A DNA stretch of 64,000 bases from Mycobacterium shigaense (lineage in GTDB: Bacteria; Actinomycetota; Actinomycetes; Mycobacteriales; Mycobacteriaceae), in assembly GCF_002356315.1 (NCBI RefSeq), contig NZ_AP018164.1:4712001-4776000 (forward strand), given 5' to 3'. Below the pieces are notes generated by a model. It saw only the letters and a program-made list of their open reading frames with translations. It was not told the origin of the DNA and made no database searches. Shown piece by piece: positions 15,747 to 24,525 of the stretch. Both the position numbers and the translations under genes were made by a program. Position 1 is the stretch's first letter; each line of letters opens with the position of its first letter.

Positions 15747-17318
15747 ATGGCAGGCTCTGGCGGTTCGCGTCATCGGCATCGAGCTGTTCGTCAGCCGTCA
15801 CCGCTCCGCAAAGCACTGACGCGCGGCCTCGCGACCATCGTGTCGCTGGGCGCGGTGCTGATGACCGGGGCGGGCTACTACGTCGCCCACGGGGCGCTCG
15901 GCGGCATCACCGTGTCGGGTGCCCTGACGGCGGAGGATCCGCGATCCAGCGGCAACGAGATGAACATCTTGCTGATCGGCCTGGATTCCCGCAAAGACCA
16001 GGACGGCAACGACCTGCCCAACTCGATCCTGAAGCAGCTGCACGCGGGCGATTCCGACGACGGCGGCTACAACACCAACACGCTGATACTGGTGCACGTG
16101 GGCGCCGACGAGAAGGTCGTCGCGTTCTCGATCCCCCGCGACGACTGGGTGGCGTGGAACGGTGTCCCCGGCTACAACCACATCAAGATCAAGGAGGCCT
16201 ACGGGCTCACCAAGCAGTACGTCGCGCAGAAGCTGGCCAACCAGGGCATCAGCAGCCAGAAGGAACTCGAGACGAAGGGACGCGAGGCGGCGCGGGCGGC
16301 GACGCTGAAGGCGGTGCGAACCCTGACCGGCGTGCCGATCGACTACTTCGCCGAGATCAACCTGGCCGGTTTTTACGACCTGGCCCAGTCCCTGGGCGGG
16401 GTGAACGTTTGCCTGAACCACGAGGTGTACGACTCGTATTCGGGCGCCGATTTTCCCGCCGGCCCACAGCGGTTGAACGCGTCACAGGCGCTGGCGTTCG
16501 TCCGCCAGCGCCACGGCCTGGACAACGGTGACCTGGACCGTACCCATCGACAGCAGGCATTCATCTCGTCGGTGATGCGCGAGCTGCAGGATGCCGGCAC
16601 CTTCACCAACTTGGACAAGCTCAAGAGCCTGATGGCGGTTGCGCGCAAGGACGTGGTGCTGTCCTCCGGCTGGAACGACGACCTGATCCGTCGGCTGGGT
16701 GCGCTGGCCGGCGCGACGGGAACCGGCCAGGTCGAGTTCCGCACGCTGCCGGTGGTGCGCTACGACACCATCGACGAACAGGACGTCAACATCATCGACC
16801 CGGCCGCGATCAAGGCCGAAGTCGCCGCGGCGATCGGCGGCGATCCGTCGACCACCCGAACCCCCACCACCGCCGCCAAACCCAGCCCGGACACCGTCGT
16901 CGACGTGATCAATTCCGGCAGCACCAGCGGGCTTGCCTCCGAGGTGTCTCACGCTCTGAAGAAGTCCGGCTACACCGCCGGGCAGGTCCGCGACCGCGAC
17001 TCCGGGGAGCCGACCAACTCCGAGATCCGCTACGGCGCCGGCGCCGGCGCCGATGCCCGCAATCTGGCGACCCTGCTGGGCATGCAGGCGCCCAGCCAGC
17101 CAGACCCCGACATCAAGCCGGGCCATATCCAGCTCACGGTCGACACCAATTTCACGATGCCGCCCCAGGATGAGACCGCGGACGACAGCTCGTCCACCAC
17201 CACGACGACGTCGACCAAGTCGAACAGCAAGTGGGCTGACGGCTACGGCACCCCGACCTACCCGACCCCCGACCAGGGCAAGCCCATCGACGGCGGCGGG
17301 GTGCCCTGCGTCAATTAG
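15747..17318 (+). CDS. cpsA: LytR-CpsA-Psr family protein CpsA
   Basis: A 523-residue protein. It has a basic N-terminus, one transmembrane helix at about 32-52, an LCP domain at about 70-260 and a LytR C-terminal domain at about 378-450. The LCP domain shows NILLIGLDSR, NTNTLILVHV, FSIPRDDWV and FVRQRHGLDNGDLDRTHRQQ, which hold the conserved Asp/Arg residues that bind polyprenyl-pyrophosphate. A Ser/Thr-rich tail follows. LCP proteins transfer glycopolymers such as arabinogalactan onto peptidoglycan. Gene order with the Rv3483c- and Rv3485c-like genes supports orthology to Rv3484 (cpsA). Confidence 0.93.
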   Translation: MAGSGGSRHRHRAVRQPSPLRKALTRGLATIVSLGAVLMTGAGYYVAHGALGGITVSGALTAEDPRSSGNEMNILLIGLDSRKDQDGNDLPNSILKQLHAGDSDDGGYNTNTLILVHVGADEKVVAFSIPRDDWVAWNGVPGYNHIKIKEAYGLTKQYVAQKLANQGISSQKELETKGREAARAATLKAVRTLTGVPIDYFAEINLAGFYDLAQSLGGVNVCLNHEVYDSYSGADFPAGPQRLNASQALAFVRQRHGLDNGDLDRTHRQQAFISSVMRELQDAGTFTNLDKLKSLMAVARKDVVLSSGWNDDLIRRLGALAGATGTGQVEFRTLPVVRYDTIDEQDVNIIDPAAIKAEVAAAIGGDPSTTRTPTTAAKPSPDTVVDVINSGSTSGLASEVSHALKKSGYTAGQVRDRDSGEPTNSEIRYGAGAGADARNLATLLGMQAPSQPDPDIKPGHIQLTVDTNFTMPPQDETADDSSSTTTTTSTKSNSKWADGYGTPTYPTPDQGKPIDGGGVPCVN

Positions 17319-17358
17319 CTGCGATCACCGCCGGGCGCCGCGAGCCGCCGCGATCGAA

Positions 17359-18144
17359 CTAGGCGTGCGTGCCGCCGTCCATGCGGATTTCCGTGCCCGT
17401 GATCCACGCTCCATCGTCGGACACCAGCATGGCGATCACCCCGGCCACCGCGTCGGGCTCGGCCATGCCCGCGCCGCTCGATTCCGTCGTCGTCGGCAGA
17501 ATCGGCATCAGGCGGGGAAACAGCGACCAGTCCGCGTCTGTCGGGAGGTATCCGCCAGTGGCATCGGTGATCCCGGACTTGATGCTGCCAGGCGCCACAC
17601 ACGCCGCGCGCAGACCCTCCTTCGCATATTCCAGCGCCAAGGAATGGGTGAACGCCTGGATGCCGCCCTTGCTCGCGGCGTAGGCCGCCATATATGGATG
17701 GGCGAACGACGCCGAGGTGGAGCTGAAATTCACGATCGCGCTGCGCGAATTCGCCAGCAGCGCCGGCAGCGCTTCCCGGACGACCAGAAAGGTGCCAGTC
17801 AGGTTCACGCCGATGATCTGATTCCACTGCTCGAGGGTGGTCTGGTGGGTGTGCCAGGCACGCAGGATGCCGGCCGCGTTGACAAGCGAATCCAGGCCGC
17901 CGAGCTTCTCGACGGCCCAGCACACACCATCGATCACCGAATCCTCGTTACCGACATCCATCGGCACGGTGGTCAGCCGGTCCGCATCCGTCCCCGAGCG
18001 GGTCCGAGTGGTGTCCAGGCCGTCGGTGGCGACGTCGGCGGCCACGACGGTCGCGCCCTCGCCGAGCAGCCGCAGCGCGGTTGCCTGACCGATGCCCGAC
18101 GCGGCGCCCGTGACCAGGATTCGTTTACCGTGAAGTCTTTTCAT
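17359..18144 (-). CDS. Short-chain dehydrogenase, Rv3485c-like
   Basis: A 261-residue classical SDR. The cofactor motif TGAASGIG is at about 11-18, NAAG near 85, the catalytic Tyr/Lys in YAASK (about 150-154), and ITGTEIRMDGG at the C-terminus. It is an NAD(P)-dependent oxidoreductase for an alcohol or ketone of unknown identity. The ATG has AGAAGAGG just upstream, and it starts 14 bp after the stop of another SDR, so the two form an operon. That operon has a predicted KstR operator upstream, which suggests a steroid or sterol-derived substrate (inference). Confidence 0.85.
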   Translation of the reverse strand: MKRLHGKRILVTGAASGIGQATALRLLGEGATVVAADVATDGLDTTRTRSGTDADRLTTVPMDVGNEDSVIDGVCWAVEKLGGLDSLVNAAGILRAWHTHQTTLEQWNQIIGVNLTGTFLVVREALPALLANSRSAIVNFSSTSASFAHPYMAAYAASKGGIQAFTHSLALEYAKEGLRAACVAPGSIKSGITDATGGYLPTDADWSLFPRLMPILPTTTESSGAGMAEPDAVAGVIAMLVSDDGAWITGTEIRMDGGTHA

Positions 18145-18158
18145 CCTCTTCTCCCGGC

Positions 18159-18995
18159 TCAGACGACCCCGCGCAGCGCTTCCTCGCCAAACATCTGCAC
18201 CATCATCGAGGAGTAGTCCGGGCCGCGGCGCAAGATGTGGCCGCCGTCGACGTTGATGCACTGTCCGGTGATCCAGTTGGCCGCGTCGCTGAGCAGGAAC
18301 AGTGCCAGATTCGCGACGTCCTCGACCTCACCCACCCGTGGCAGCGGCGTGCACACGGCATAGTCCGCACTGATCTCCGGTGACTGAATCACGCTTGCGT
18401 CAACGAGATCGGTGCGAATCAGGCCCGGGCGGACACTGTTGACGCGCACCCAGGACTCCCCGAGCTCGTCGGCCGCCAGCATCATCATGTGGTCGATCGC
18501 CGACTTGGTCACGCCGTACGGACCGAACCATCGGTGGGTGTTGCTGGCCGCGATCGACGAGATCCCGACGAACGAGCCGCCACCGCCGCGCACCAATTCG
18601 CGGCAGACGTGCTTGAGCACGTACATGGTGCCGTTGACGTTGAGGTCGACCGTGTTTCGCCACGCCTCCGAGTCGGTGTGGGTGATCGGCCCGACGGTCA
18701 ACGAGCCACCCGCGCAGTGCACGGCGCCGTTCAACCGGCTGTGCCAGGCCGTCGCGGCGTCGACCGCACGGGACACCTCGTCCTCGTTGGTGACGTCAGT
18801 GGGTTCGTAGCGGATCGCGCCGCCCTTGGCGGCCAGCGGCTCGATTTCCTCGACGGCGCCCGCCAACCGGTCCGGGTTGCGGCCGACGATCATGACCGAA
18901 GCCCCGGCCGCCACGAGGCCGGCGGCTATGCCCTTGCCGATTCCACTGCCGCCGCCGGTGATCAGATACGTCCGGTCTTCGAAAGATAGCTGCAC
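18159..18995 (-). CDS. Short-chain dehydrogenase under predicted KstR control
   Basis: A 278-residue SDR starting at GTG 18995 with a GAGAGGG ribosome site. The cofactor motif TGGGSGIG is at about 13-20, HCAGG in place of NNAG, the active-site YGVTK (about 155-159), and a closing ITGQCINVDGG. The long ORF extending to 19430 is not coding-like upstream of this start. A 14-bp sequence fitting the KstR consensus lies 18-31 nt upstream. Peroxisomal trans-2-enoyl-CoA reductase-like SDRs share some of its features, but the substrate is not determined. Confidence 0.84.
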   Translation of the reverse strand: MQLSFEDRTYLITGGGSGIGKGIAAGLVAAGASVMIVGRNPDRLAGAVEEIEPLAAKGGAIRYEPTDVTNEDEVSRAVDAATAWHSRLNGAVHCAGGSLTVGPITHTDSEAWRNTVDLNVNGTMYVLKHVCRELVRGGGGSFVGISSIAASNTHRWFGPYGVTKSAIDHMMMLAADELGESWVRVNSVRPGLIRTDLVDASVIQSPEISADYAVCTPLPRVGEVEDVANLALFLLSDAANWITGQCINVDGGHILRRGPDYSSMMVQMFGEEALRGVV

Positions 18996-19012
18996 GCGAG
19001 GCCCTCTCAAAC

Positions 19013-19026
19013 TGGAACAAGTTCTA
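19013..19026 (-). promoter_or_regulatory. Predicted KstR operator before the SDR pair
   Basis: TGGAACAAGTTCTA fits TnnAACnnGTTnnA, the KstR consensus, at all fixed positions. It lies 18 nt upstream of the GTG of the 18159-18995 SDR, between it and the end of a crotonase gene. KstR is the TetR repressor of cholesterol genes and is released by steroid-CoA ligands. Confidence 0.6.
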
Positions 19027-19098
19027 GCTATAGAAGCATGTGCCCTCGGGCCGAATATCGCTACCCCCGGTCTCGTTAGGCCCCTCCTCCGCGTGGTG

Positions 19099-20040
19099 CT
19101 AGGGGGTGTCGCGGCGCGCCAGCTTGGTCGGCTTCGCGTTCCGCCAGTCCTCGACGTGCGGCGGCTGACCGACCGGCCAACGGTTCTCGTTGAACGCCGC
19201 CCAGTGGGCGTGACCCAACAAGTGGACATGGAACGCGTGACGCAACGCCTCGGTGTATCCCATCGCGTCCGAGGCGGCGTTGACCGAATCCTTGATGAGC
19301 AATGACGCCATCGTGGGCCGCTCGGCGATCCGCCGCGCGAATTCCAGTGTCTTTTCCGCCAATTCGTCGACAGCGAAGACCTTGGATACCATGCCCAGCC
19401 GGTAGGCCTCGTCAGCATCGATCGAATCACCGGTCAGCAGCAGCTCTTTGGCCTTACGGGGGCCGAATTCCCAAGGGTGCGCATAATATTCGACGCCAGG
19501 CATGCCCAGACGGACCGCTACCACGTCGCTGAACTTCGCGTTGTCGGCCGCGACGATCAGATCGCAGGCCCAGATCAACATCAGGCCTGCCGAAATCGCG
19601 TTGCCCTGCACCTGAGCGATCGTGATCTTGCGCAGATCGCGCCAGCGGCAAGTGTTCTCGAAGAAGAAGTGCCATTCCTGGTGGTACAGCTTTTCCATAA
19701 TCGGCTCGTACGTCGCGCCGCGCGAGCGGAAGCTCGGGTGCTGTCCCGGTCCGGGCGCCCGCTCCGCCAGGGCCTGTTCGGAGCCCAGGTCGTGGCCGGC
19801 GGAGAAGTTTCTGCCGCGCGCCGCCAGGATCACCACACGCACGGTGTCGTCGGCCTCGGCCCGCCCGAATGCCTCATCGAGCTGGACCAGCAGCCCGCGG
19901 CTCTGTGCGTTGTGAGCCTCGGGCCGGTTGAGCCAGATCCGTGCGATGCGGCCCTCGTCGAGGGTTTCGTAGGCCACCAACTCCGGGGAGTGGGCATTGG
20001 CGTTGGCCGCCTCGGCGCCGGCTTGGTCAGAGACTGTCAT
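19099..20040 (-). CDS. Enoyl-CoA hydratase family protein (313 aa)
   Basis: A longer crotonase of 313 residues. The oxyanion-hole region RGRNFSAGHDLG is at about 75-86 and QVQGNAISAGLMLIWACDLI at about 145-164. The extended C-terminus ends in VGQPPHVEDWRNAKP. An insert rich in charged and aromatic residues follows the first oxyanion loop. The ATG at 20040 has a GAGGTAGGCGG site; the ATG at 20085 adds 15 residues. It acts on an acyl-CoA, identity unknown. It precedes the KstR-linked SDR pair but has its own upstream region without a KstR match. Confidence 0.84.
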   Translation of the reverse strand: MTVSDQAGAEAANANAHSPELVAYETLDEGRIARIWLNRPEAHNAQSRGLLVQLDEAFGRAEADDTVRVVILAARGRNFSAGHDLGSEQALAERAPGPGQHPSFRSRGATYEPIMEKLYHQEWHFFFENTCRWRDLRKITIAQVQGNAISAGLMLIWACDLIVAADNAKFSDVVAVRLGMPGVEYYAHPWEFGPRKAKELLLTGDSIDADEAYRLGMVSKVFAVDELAEKTLEFARRIAERPTMASLLIKDSVNAASDAMGYTEALRHAFHVHLLGHAHWAAFNENRWPVGQPPHVEDWRNAKPTKLARRDTP

Positions 20041-20146
20041 TCCGCCTACCTCGTTGTCAGGCTTGCTGCGTATCGGTTTACACATTACGACCAGCGCGTA
20101 ACGACTGCAGCGGAGGGTTGGTCATCGGTCCGGCGCGGACCGCGTC

Positions 20147-21157
20147 TTACTGCTGGTCGAGTGCGGCAGCCAAAAGGGCCGCGGCGGATTTGATGAGGCC
20201 CAGCGAGCGGCTCAGTTCCGCGTTTTCTTTCTTCAGCTGCTCGATCTGATCGGACGGGTCGGCAGGTACCGTCACCGCGGCATTGTCGATTGCGCTCCTG
20301 CGCGTCCGCTCGTGGACGGTCTCGGTGACGGTGTTGCCGAGGGTGTCGGTGACCGCCCGGATCGCCATGCGCTCTATGTCGTGGCGCCCGTGCACCGAAG
20401 CAACCCGCGTCTGCTCGAGGTGCGCCGCACCGTTGACGGCGACGGGCGTCGGCACCGCCCGCAGTTGCTGCGGGTAAGGCCGCGTCACCTGCTTGGTCGT
20501 GGTCTCCCGACCCAGTTCGGCCGTTTGGAGCTGTTCTAGCAGCTGCTGCAGTTTGATCTCCTGCTCGCGCAGCTCTGCTTCCTGCTGGGTCAGCTCGGCG
20601 CCCCGCTCGGCAAGCTGGACTTCCTGTCGCTCGAAGTCGGTCTCATGCTCGCGAAGCTCGTTCTCCCACCGGGCGAGCTCAGCCTGCCGCTGGCGAACCT
20701 CGACTTCGCGCTGGGCGAGCTGAGCCTCCTCCTGGGCGAGATGGGCTTGGTGTTGCGCGAATTGCGCTTCCCGCTGCGCAACCTGAGCCTCCCGGTAGCG
20801 AATTTGGGCTACCTGCTGGGGAAGCGGTGTCGCGCGCTGGGCGAGCTGGCTCTCTTGGTGGGCAAGCTGGGCTTGGTGCTTTCGCGTCTGGGCTTCGCGC
20901 TTACGTAACTCGGACTCGCGCTGCTGCAGGGCGGCCTCCCGCTGAGCAAGCTCGGCTTCCCGCTTTTTCAACCCGCCGTCGCGGTTGCGCAGTTCGGCGT
21001 TGCGGTGGCGCAGTTCGGCGTCTTCCTCGATGTGCCGAATCAGTTCTTGCTCGACGAGATCGATGAAAAGATCGACTTCTTGCTCGTTATAGCCGCGCTT
21101 ACCAACACGCGCCCTGGAGAACGCGACATTATGAACATCGGCTGGGGTAAGAGCCAT
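20147..21157 (-). CDS. DivIVA-like coiled-coil protein with IS3 OrfA-like C-terminus
   Basis: A 336-residue protein in three parts. Residues 1-45 match the DivIVA/Wag31 N-terminal domain (LTPADVHNVAFSRARVGKRG, then YNEQEVDLFIDLVEQEL). Residues 50-215 are a long heptad-based coiled coil built on LAQREAQ-type repeats. The last 39 residues (QIEQLKKENAELSRSLGLIKSAAALLAAALDQQ region) resemble the leucine zipper that ends IS3-family OrfA transposases. The stretch at about 258-297 (NTVTETVHERTRRSAID) is also reminiscent of OrfA sequence. DivIVA proteins sit at curved membrane at poles or septa. A role in polar growth or scaffolding is inferred only. Confidence 0.75.
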   Translation of the reverse strand: MALTPADVHNVAFSRARVGKRGYNEQEVDLFIDLVEQELIRHIEEDAELRHRNAELRNRDGGLKKREAELAQREAALQQRESELRKREAQTRKHQAQLAHQESQLAQRATPLPQQVAQIRYREAQVAQREAQFAQHQAHLAQEEAQLAQREVEVRQRQAELARWENELREHETDFERQEVQLAERGAELTQQEAELREQEIKLQQLLEQLQTAELGRETTTKQVTRPYPQQLRAVPTPVAVNGAAHLEQTRVASVHGRHDIERMAIRAVTDTLGNTVTETVHERTRRSAIDNAAVTVPADPSDQIEQLKKENAELSRSLGLIKSAAALLAAALDQQ

Positions 21158-21732
21158 GTTCTTCTCCCGAAGTCTTGGCGGCAGCGCAACGTCAAAATAT
21201 GGGTCGCTGCGGCTTCAGGATAATGCCTTTCTCGCGGTGGCATCCTGCTTTGCCTTTGAACAACTGCCGTCCGCCAATAGACCGGCTGGTGCGGAGCTTC
21301 GGAGACTCGCGCCGGCGGCGCATAACGGGCGCGCGCGGTGTGTCTTCGCACGTCGAAACGGTGACGGCGGCGTTGCGCTCGGACTCGATGAACGTGCTCG
21401 GCGGCGGCCGGGACCGGGTCCGGCACGCCACCGGCGAGGCGCCGCGAATATTCGCCGAAGGGCCTCGCGGAAATCGTGGCATTGCGTCGGGCGGCTGGCT
21501 CGGGATTTCCACCGCAGGAGCCCACGAGCACGTATCTCCATGAGATGATCGCCGGGTAATCGGGAAATTCAACAGGCCATTATTGTCATTTTGTTAACAT
21601 ATGCGGACATTTACATGAACGGCCCACAGCACGTGGGTTTCGAAAGGATTTTCAGGATGGGTCACCGGCCCCCATCGGCGGACCGCGCGAGATCCGTGCG
21701 AGCGAACGACCCGCTTCGCCTAGAGTTATGTG
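21158..21732. other. 575-bp stretch without a convincing gene
   Basis: No ORF here has a convincing start, family or codon pattern. A minus-strand ORF at 21192-21572 (126 codons) has moderate G/C third positions but no recognisable motif or ribosome site. The part around 21560-21640 is AT-rich (for example TTTTGTTAACATATG) and may hold the promoter for the Rv3489-like/otsA pair. Confidence 0.5.
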
Positions 21733-21897
21733 ATGCCTACGAAATCTGATCCTGCCGAAATCGGCGATGTAGAGCCGGTGGCCGACAGCACCGCAAGCCA
21801 GGCCAGGCGGGTCGTCGCGGCGTACGCCGAAGATGCCGACGAGTGCCGCGTCTTCCTGTCCATGCTCGGTATTGGGCCGGCAAAGCTCGACACCTAA
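21733..21897 (+). CDS. Small conserved protein, Rv3489-like
   Basis: A 54-residue protein (MPTKSDPAEIGDVEPVADST, then an Ala/Arg-rich helix and FLSMLGIGPAKLDT). Its TAA is followed directly by the otsA ATG, the same tight arrangement as Rv3489-Rv3490 in M. tuberculosis. A GTG one codon upstream is an alternative start. The predicted helical segment AARRVVAAYAEDADECRVFL suggests a small cytoplasmic helper. Translational coupling with otsA suggests a shared role, but none is known. Confidence 0.72.
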   Translation: MPTKSDPAEIGDVEPVADSTASQARRVVAAYAEDADECRVFLSMLGIGPAKLDT

Positions 21898-23379
21898 ATG
21901 GCTCCCAAAGGGGGCCATGATTCGACGGCCCCGCAGTTCGGGGATTCCGACTTCGTCGTCGTCGCCAACCGGTTGCCGGTCGACCTCGAGCGGCAACCGG
22001 ATGGCAGCACCACCTGGAAACGCAGCCCCGGGGGGCTCGTCACAGCTCTGGAACCGCTATTGCGCCGCCGCAGCGGGGCCTGGGTGGGCTGGCCCGGCAT
22101 CACCAATGACGAGGTCGACGTGGGTGACGACCCCATCGAGCAGGACGAGCTACAGCTTCACCCGGTGGGCCTGTCGACCGACGATGTCGCCGAGTACTAC
22201 GAGGGATTCTCCAACGCCACCCTGTGGCCGCTATACCACGACGTCATCGTCAAGCCCGCCTACCACCGCGAGTGGTGGGAGCGCTACGTCGACGTCAACG
22301 GTCGCTTCGCCGAGGCCACCTCACGCGCCGCCGCAGAGGGCGCCACGGTGTGGGTGCAGGATTACCAGCTGCAGCTGGTCCCGAAGATGCTGCGCGAGCT
22401 GCGTCCCGACGTGACCATCGGCTTCTTCCTGCACATCCCCTTCCCGCCAGTAGAGCTTTTCATGCAGATGCCGTGGCGCACCGAGATCATCCAGGGCCTG
22501 CTCGGCGCCGATTTGGTCGGATTCCACCTGGCCGGGGGCGCCCAGAACTTTCTGATCCTGTCCCGGCGGCTGATCGGCGCCAATACGTCGCGGGGAGCCG
22601 TCGGCGTACGCACCCGCTTCGGTGAAGTAGAGCTCAATGACCGGACGGTTCGGGTGGGCGCCTTCCCCATCTCCATCGATTCCGGCGCGCTCGACCAGGC
22701 GGCCCGCGACCGCAACGTCAGGCGCCGGGCGCGCGAGATCCGGGCAGAGCTGGGTAACCCGCGCAAGATCATGCTCGGCGTCGACCGGCTCGACTACACC
22801 AAGGGCATCGACGTCCGGCTCAGGGCCTTCTCCGAGCTGCTCGCCGAGGGCCGGGCCAAGCGAGACGACACCGTGTTGATCCAGCTGGCTACCCCGAGCC
22901 GCGAACGCGTGGACTCCTACCGGCTGTTGCGCAATGACATCGAGCGTCAGGTTGGCCACATCAACGGCGAATACGCCGAGGTCGGTCATCCGGTGGTGCA
23001 TTACATCCACCGCCCGGTGCCCCGCGGCGAACTCATCGCCTTTTTCGTCGCAGCCGACGTCATGCTGGTCACACCGCTGCGGGACGGGATGAACCTGGTC
23101 GCCAAGGAGTACGTCGCGTGCCGCAGCGATCTCGGCGGTGCATTGGTGCTCTCCGAATTCACCGGCGCCGCAGCCGAATTACGTCAGGCCTACCTGGTCA
23201 ATCCGCACGATCTGGAGGGGGTCAAGGACGTGATCGAGGCGGCGCTCAACCAGTCGGACGAAGAGGGGCGCCGGCGAATGCGGTCGCTGCGCCGCCAGGT
23301 TCTCGCCCACGACGTGGACCGCTGGGCACGGTCGTTTCTCGATGCGTTGTCCGGGGCGCGTCCGCCCGGCGCGAAGTAA
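21898..23379 (+). CDS. otsA: Trehalose-6-phosphate synthase
   Basis: A 493-residue GT20-family glycosyltransferase that joins glucose from a nucleotide-glucose to glucose-6-phosphate. Family motifs are ANRLPVDL near the start, GGLVTALEPLL, WVQDYQLQLVP, FFLHIPFPP, GVDRLDYTKGIDVR (nucleotide-sugar and phosphate binding region) and TPLRDGMNLVAKEYVACR. The product is the precursor of trehalose, a stress protectant and component of mycobacterial trehalose mycolates. Length and neighbours match Rv3490. It begins directly after the Rv3489-like stop codon. Confidence 0.95.
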   Translation: MAPKGGHDSTAPQFGDSDFVVVANRLPVDLERQPDGSTTWKRSPGGLVTALEPLLRRRSGAWVGWPGITNDEVDVGDDPIEQDELQLHPVGLSTDDVAEYYEGFSNATLWPLYHDVIVKPAYHREWWERYVDVNGRFAEATSRAAAEGATVWVQDYQLQLVPKMLRELRPDVTIGFFLHIPFPPVELFMQMPWRTEIIQGLLGADLVGFHLAGGAQNFLILSRRLIGANTSRGAVGVRTRFGEVELNDRTVRVGAFPISIDSGALDQAARDRNVRRRAREIRAELGNPRKIMLGVDRLDYTKGIDVRLRAFSELLAEGRAKRDDTVLIQLATPSRERVDSYRLLRNDIERQVGHINGEYAEVGHPVVHYIHRPVPRGELIAFFVAADVMLVTPLRDGMNLVAKEYVACRSDLGGALVLSEFTGAAAELRQAYLVNPHDLEGVKDVIEAALNQSDEEGRRRMRSLRRQVLAHDVDRWARSFLDALSGARPPGAK

Positions 23380-23448
23380 GTCATGACCGCCCATGGTGTC
23401 AGCGGCAAAACGCTGTGATACTCGATGGATCGGTGAAGGGAGCGCACG

Positions 23449-24027
23449 GTGAATCTCCGTCGCGGGCTGGCCGCTGCGGCCGGCGTCTGTTCGGTTGTCG
23501 CGCTGGGGATCGCGCTCGAATCGGGTAATCCGGCGCGCGCGCTCGGGCCGCCCGCGGATGGCAACTACTCATACAACGAGGCGGGCGTGTCGGGGGTTAC
23601 CTGGATCGTCACCGCTCTGTGTGACCAGCCGTCCGGAACCCGCAACATGAACGACTATTCCGACCCGATCGTTTTCGCGATGAACTGCGCGCTGAACGTG
23701 GTGAGCTTCACCGACGAGAAGATCTCCGCCGCGGACAAGCTGCAGAACTTCAGCGGCCGAGCCCGAATGTCGAGCATGCTGTGGAGTTTCAAGATAGACA
23801 AGCCCGACGGTGTCTCATGCCCGGGCGGCGGCACGGCCCCCACCACCGAAAGCTGGGCGTTCAGCGACGAAACGATGAGCGGCACTCACACCGTCATGCA
23901 CGGCGCGGTGTGTGGCCTGGAGCCGGCGATGAAGAAGCAGCCGTTCTCGTTGGCCATGATCGGGCCGCCGCCTAGCCCCATCCAGCGTTATCCCATGCAG
24001 TGCAACAACATTGCGATCTGCTACTGA
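23449..24027 (+). CDS. Secreted protein, Rv3491-like
   Basis: A 192-residue exported protein starting at GTG with a GAAGGGA site upstream. The signal peptide runs to about residue 33 (NLRRGLAAAAGVCSVVALGIALE). The mature part has six cysteines and a C-terminal CNNIAICY. No enzyme motif is visible. It lies between otsA and the mce4 operon, in the place of Rv3491, and is convergent with the Mce-associated gene. Confidence 0.72.
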   Translation: MNLRRGLAAAAGVCSVVALGIALESGNPARALGPPADGNYSYNEAGVSGVTWIVTALCDQPSGTRNMNDYSDPIVFAMNCALNVVSFTDEKISAADKLQNFSGRARMSSMLWSFKIDKPDGVSCPGGGTAPTTESWAFSDETMSGTHTVMHGAVCGLEPAMKKQPFSLAMIGPPPSPIQRYPMQCNNIAICY

Positions 24028-24033
24028 GCCGAC

Positions 24034-24525
24034 TCAGATAGGCGTGATGTAGGCGATCAGCCACTTGTCGCCGATTCGTTTGAAGTCGACTCGCAGCCGG
24101 CTGCCGTCATACAGCGGTTGCCGTGTTTTGTCGGTGACGGTCCGGTTCATGTACACCATCACCGACGCCGAATTCCGCTTGGCCGACATCACTCCGACGC
24201 CGACGACATTGGCCTGGACGACGACCTCGCGCTTCTTGGCCTCCGGGATGATCTGCGCGTTGGCGCTCTTCTGGAACTCCTGGCGATAGTCGGGCGTCAA
24301 CAGCGGATAGGCCTGGGCGAGACTGCGTTCCACCGTCTGATAGTCGTAGGCGAAGACCTCGGGCACTTCCTTGGCAGCCAATCCCGGCAGCACGGCCCGT
24401 GTCGCCTGTTCGCCACGAGCCTGCACCCGGTCCCAATAGAACCAGCCGGTGGCCGCTGACAATCCGACGATGCCGGCAACCACAAGGTAGCCCGTGACGG
24501 CGATCAGCCACCGCCGCCATCGCAT
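24034..24525 (-). CDS. Mce-associated membrane protein, Rv3492c-like
   Basis: A 163-residue protein with one N-terminal transmembrane helix at about 8-30 (GYLVVAGIVGLSAATGWFYW). Its extracytoplasmic NTF2-like domain has DYQTVERSLAQAYPLLTPDYR and a VVVQANVVGVGVMSAK core. This is the pattern of Mce-associated membrane (Mam) proteins found at the end of mce operons, which are thought to stabilise the importer. Its ATG overlaps the preceding stop by one base (TGATG), so it is the last gene of the mce4 operon. Confidence 0.87.
   Translation of the reverse strand: MRWRRWLIAVTGYLVVAGIVGLSAATGWFYWDRVQARGEQATRAVLPGLAAKEVPEVFAYDYQTVERSLAQAYPLLTPDYRQEFQKSANAQIIPEAKKREVVVQANVVGVGVMSAKRNSASVMVYMNRTVTDKTRQPLYDGSRLRVDFKRIGDKWLIAYITPI

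Noticed and set aside
20217..20270. IS3 OrfA-like zipper considered as an insertion-sequence remnant
   Set aside because: No OrfB, terminal inverted repeats or target duplication are visible; it is in frame as the C-terminus of an intact protein.
21192..21572. 126-codon minus-strand ORF in the gap before the Rv3489-like gene
   Set aside because: No ribosome site, motif or conserved look; codon bias is only moderate. Kept as unproven.
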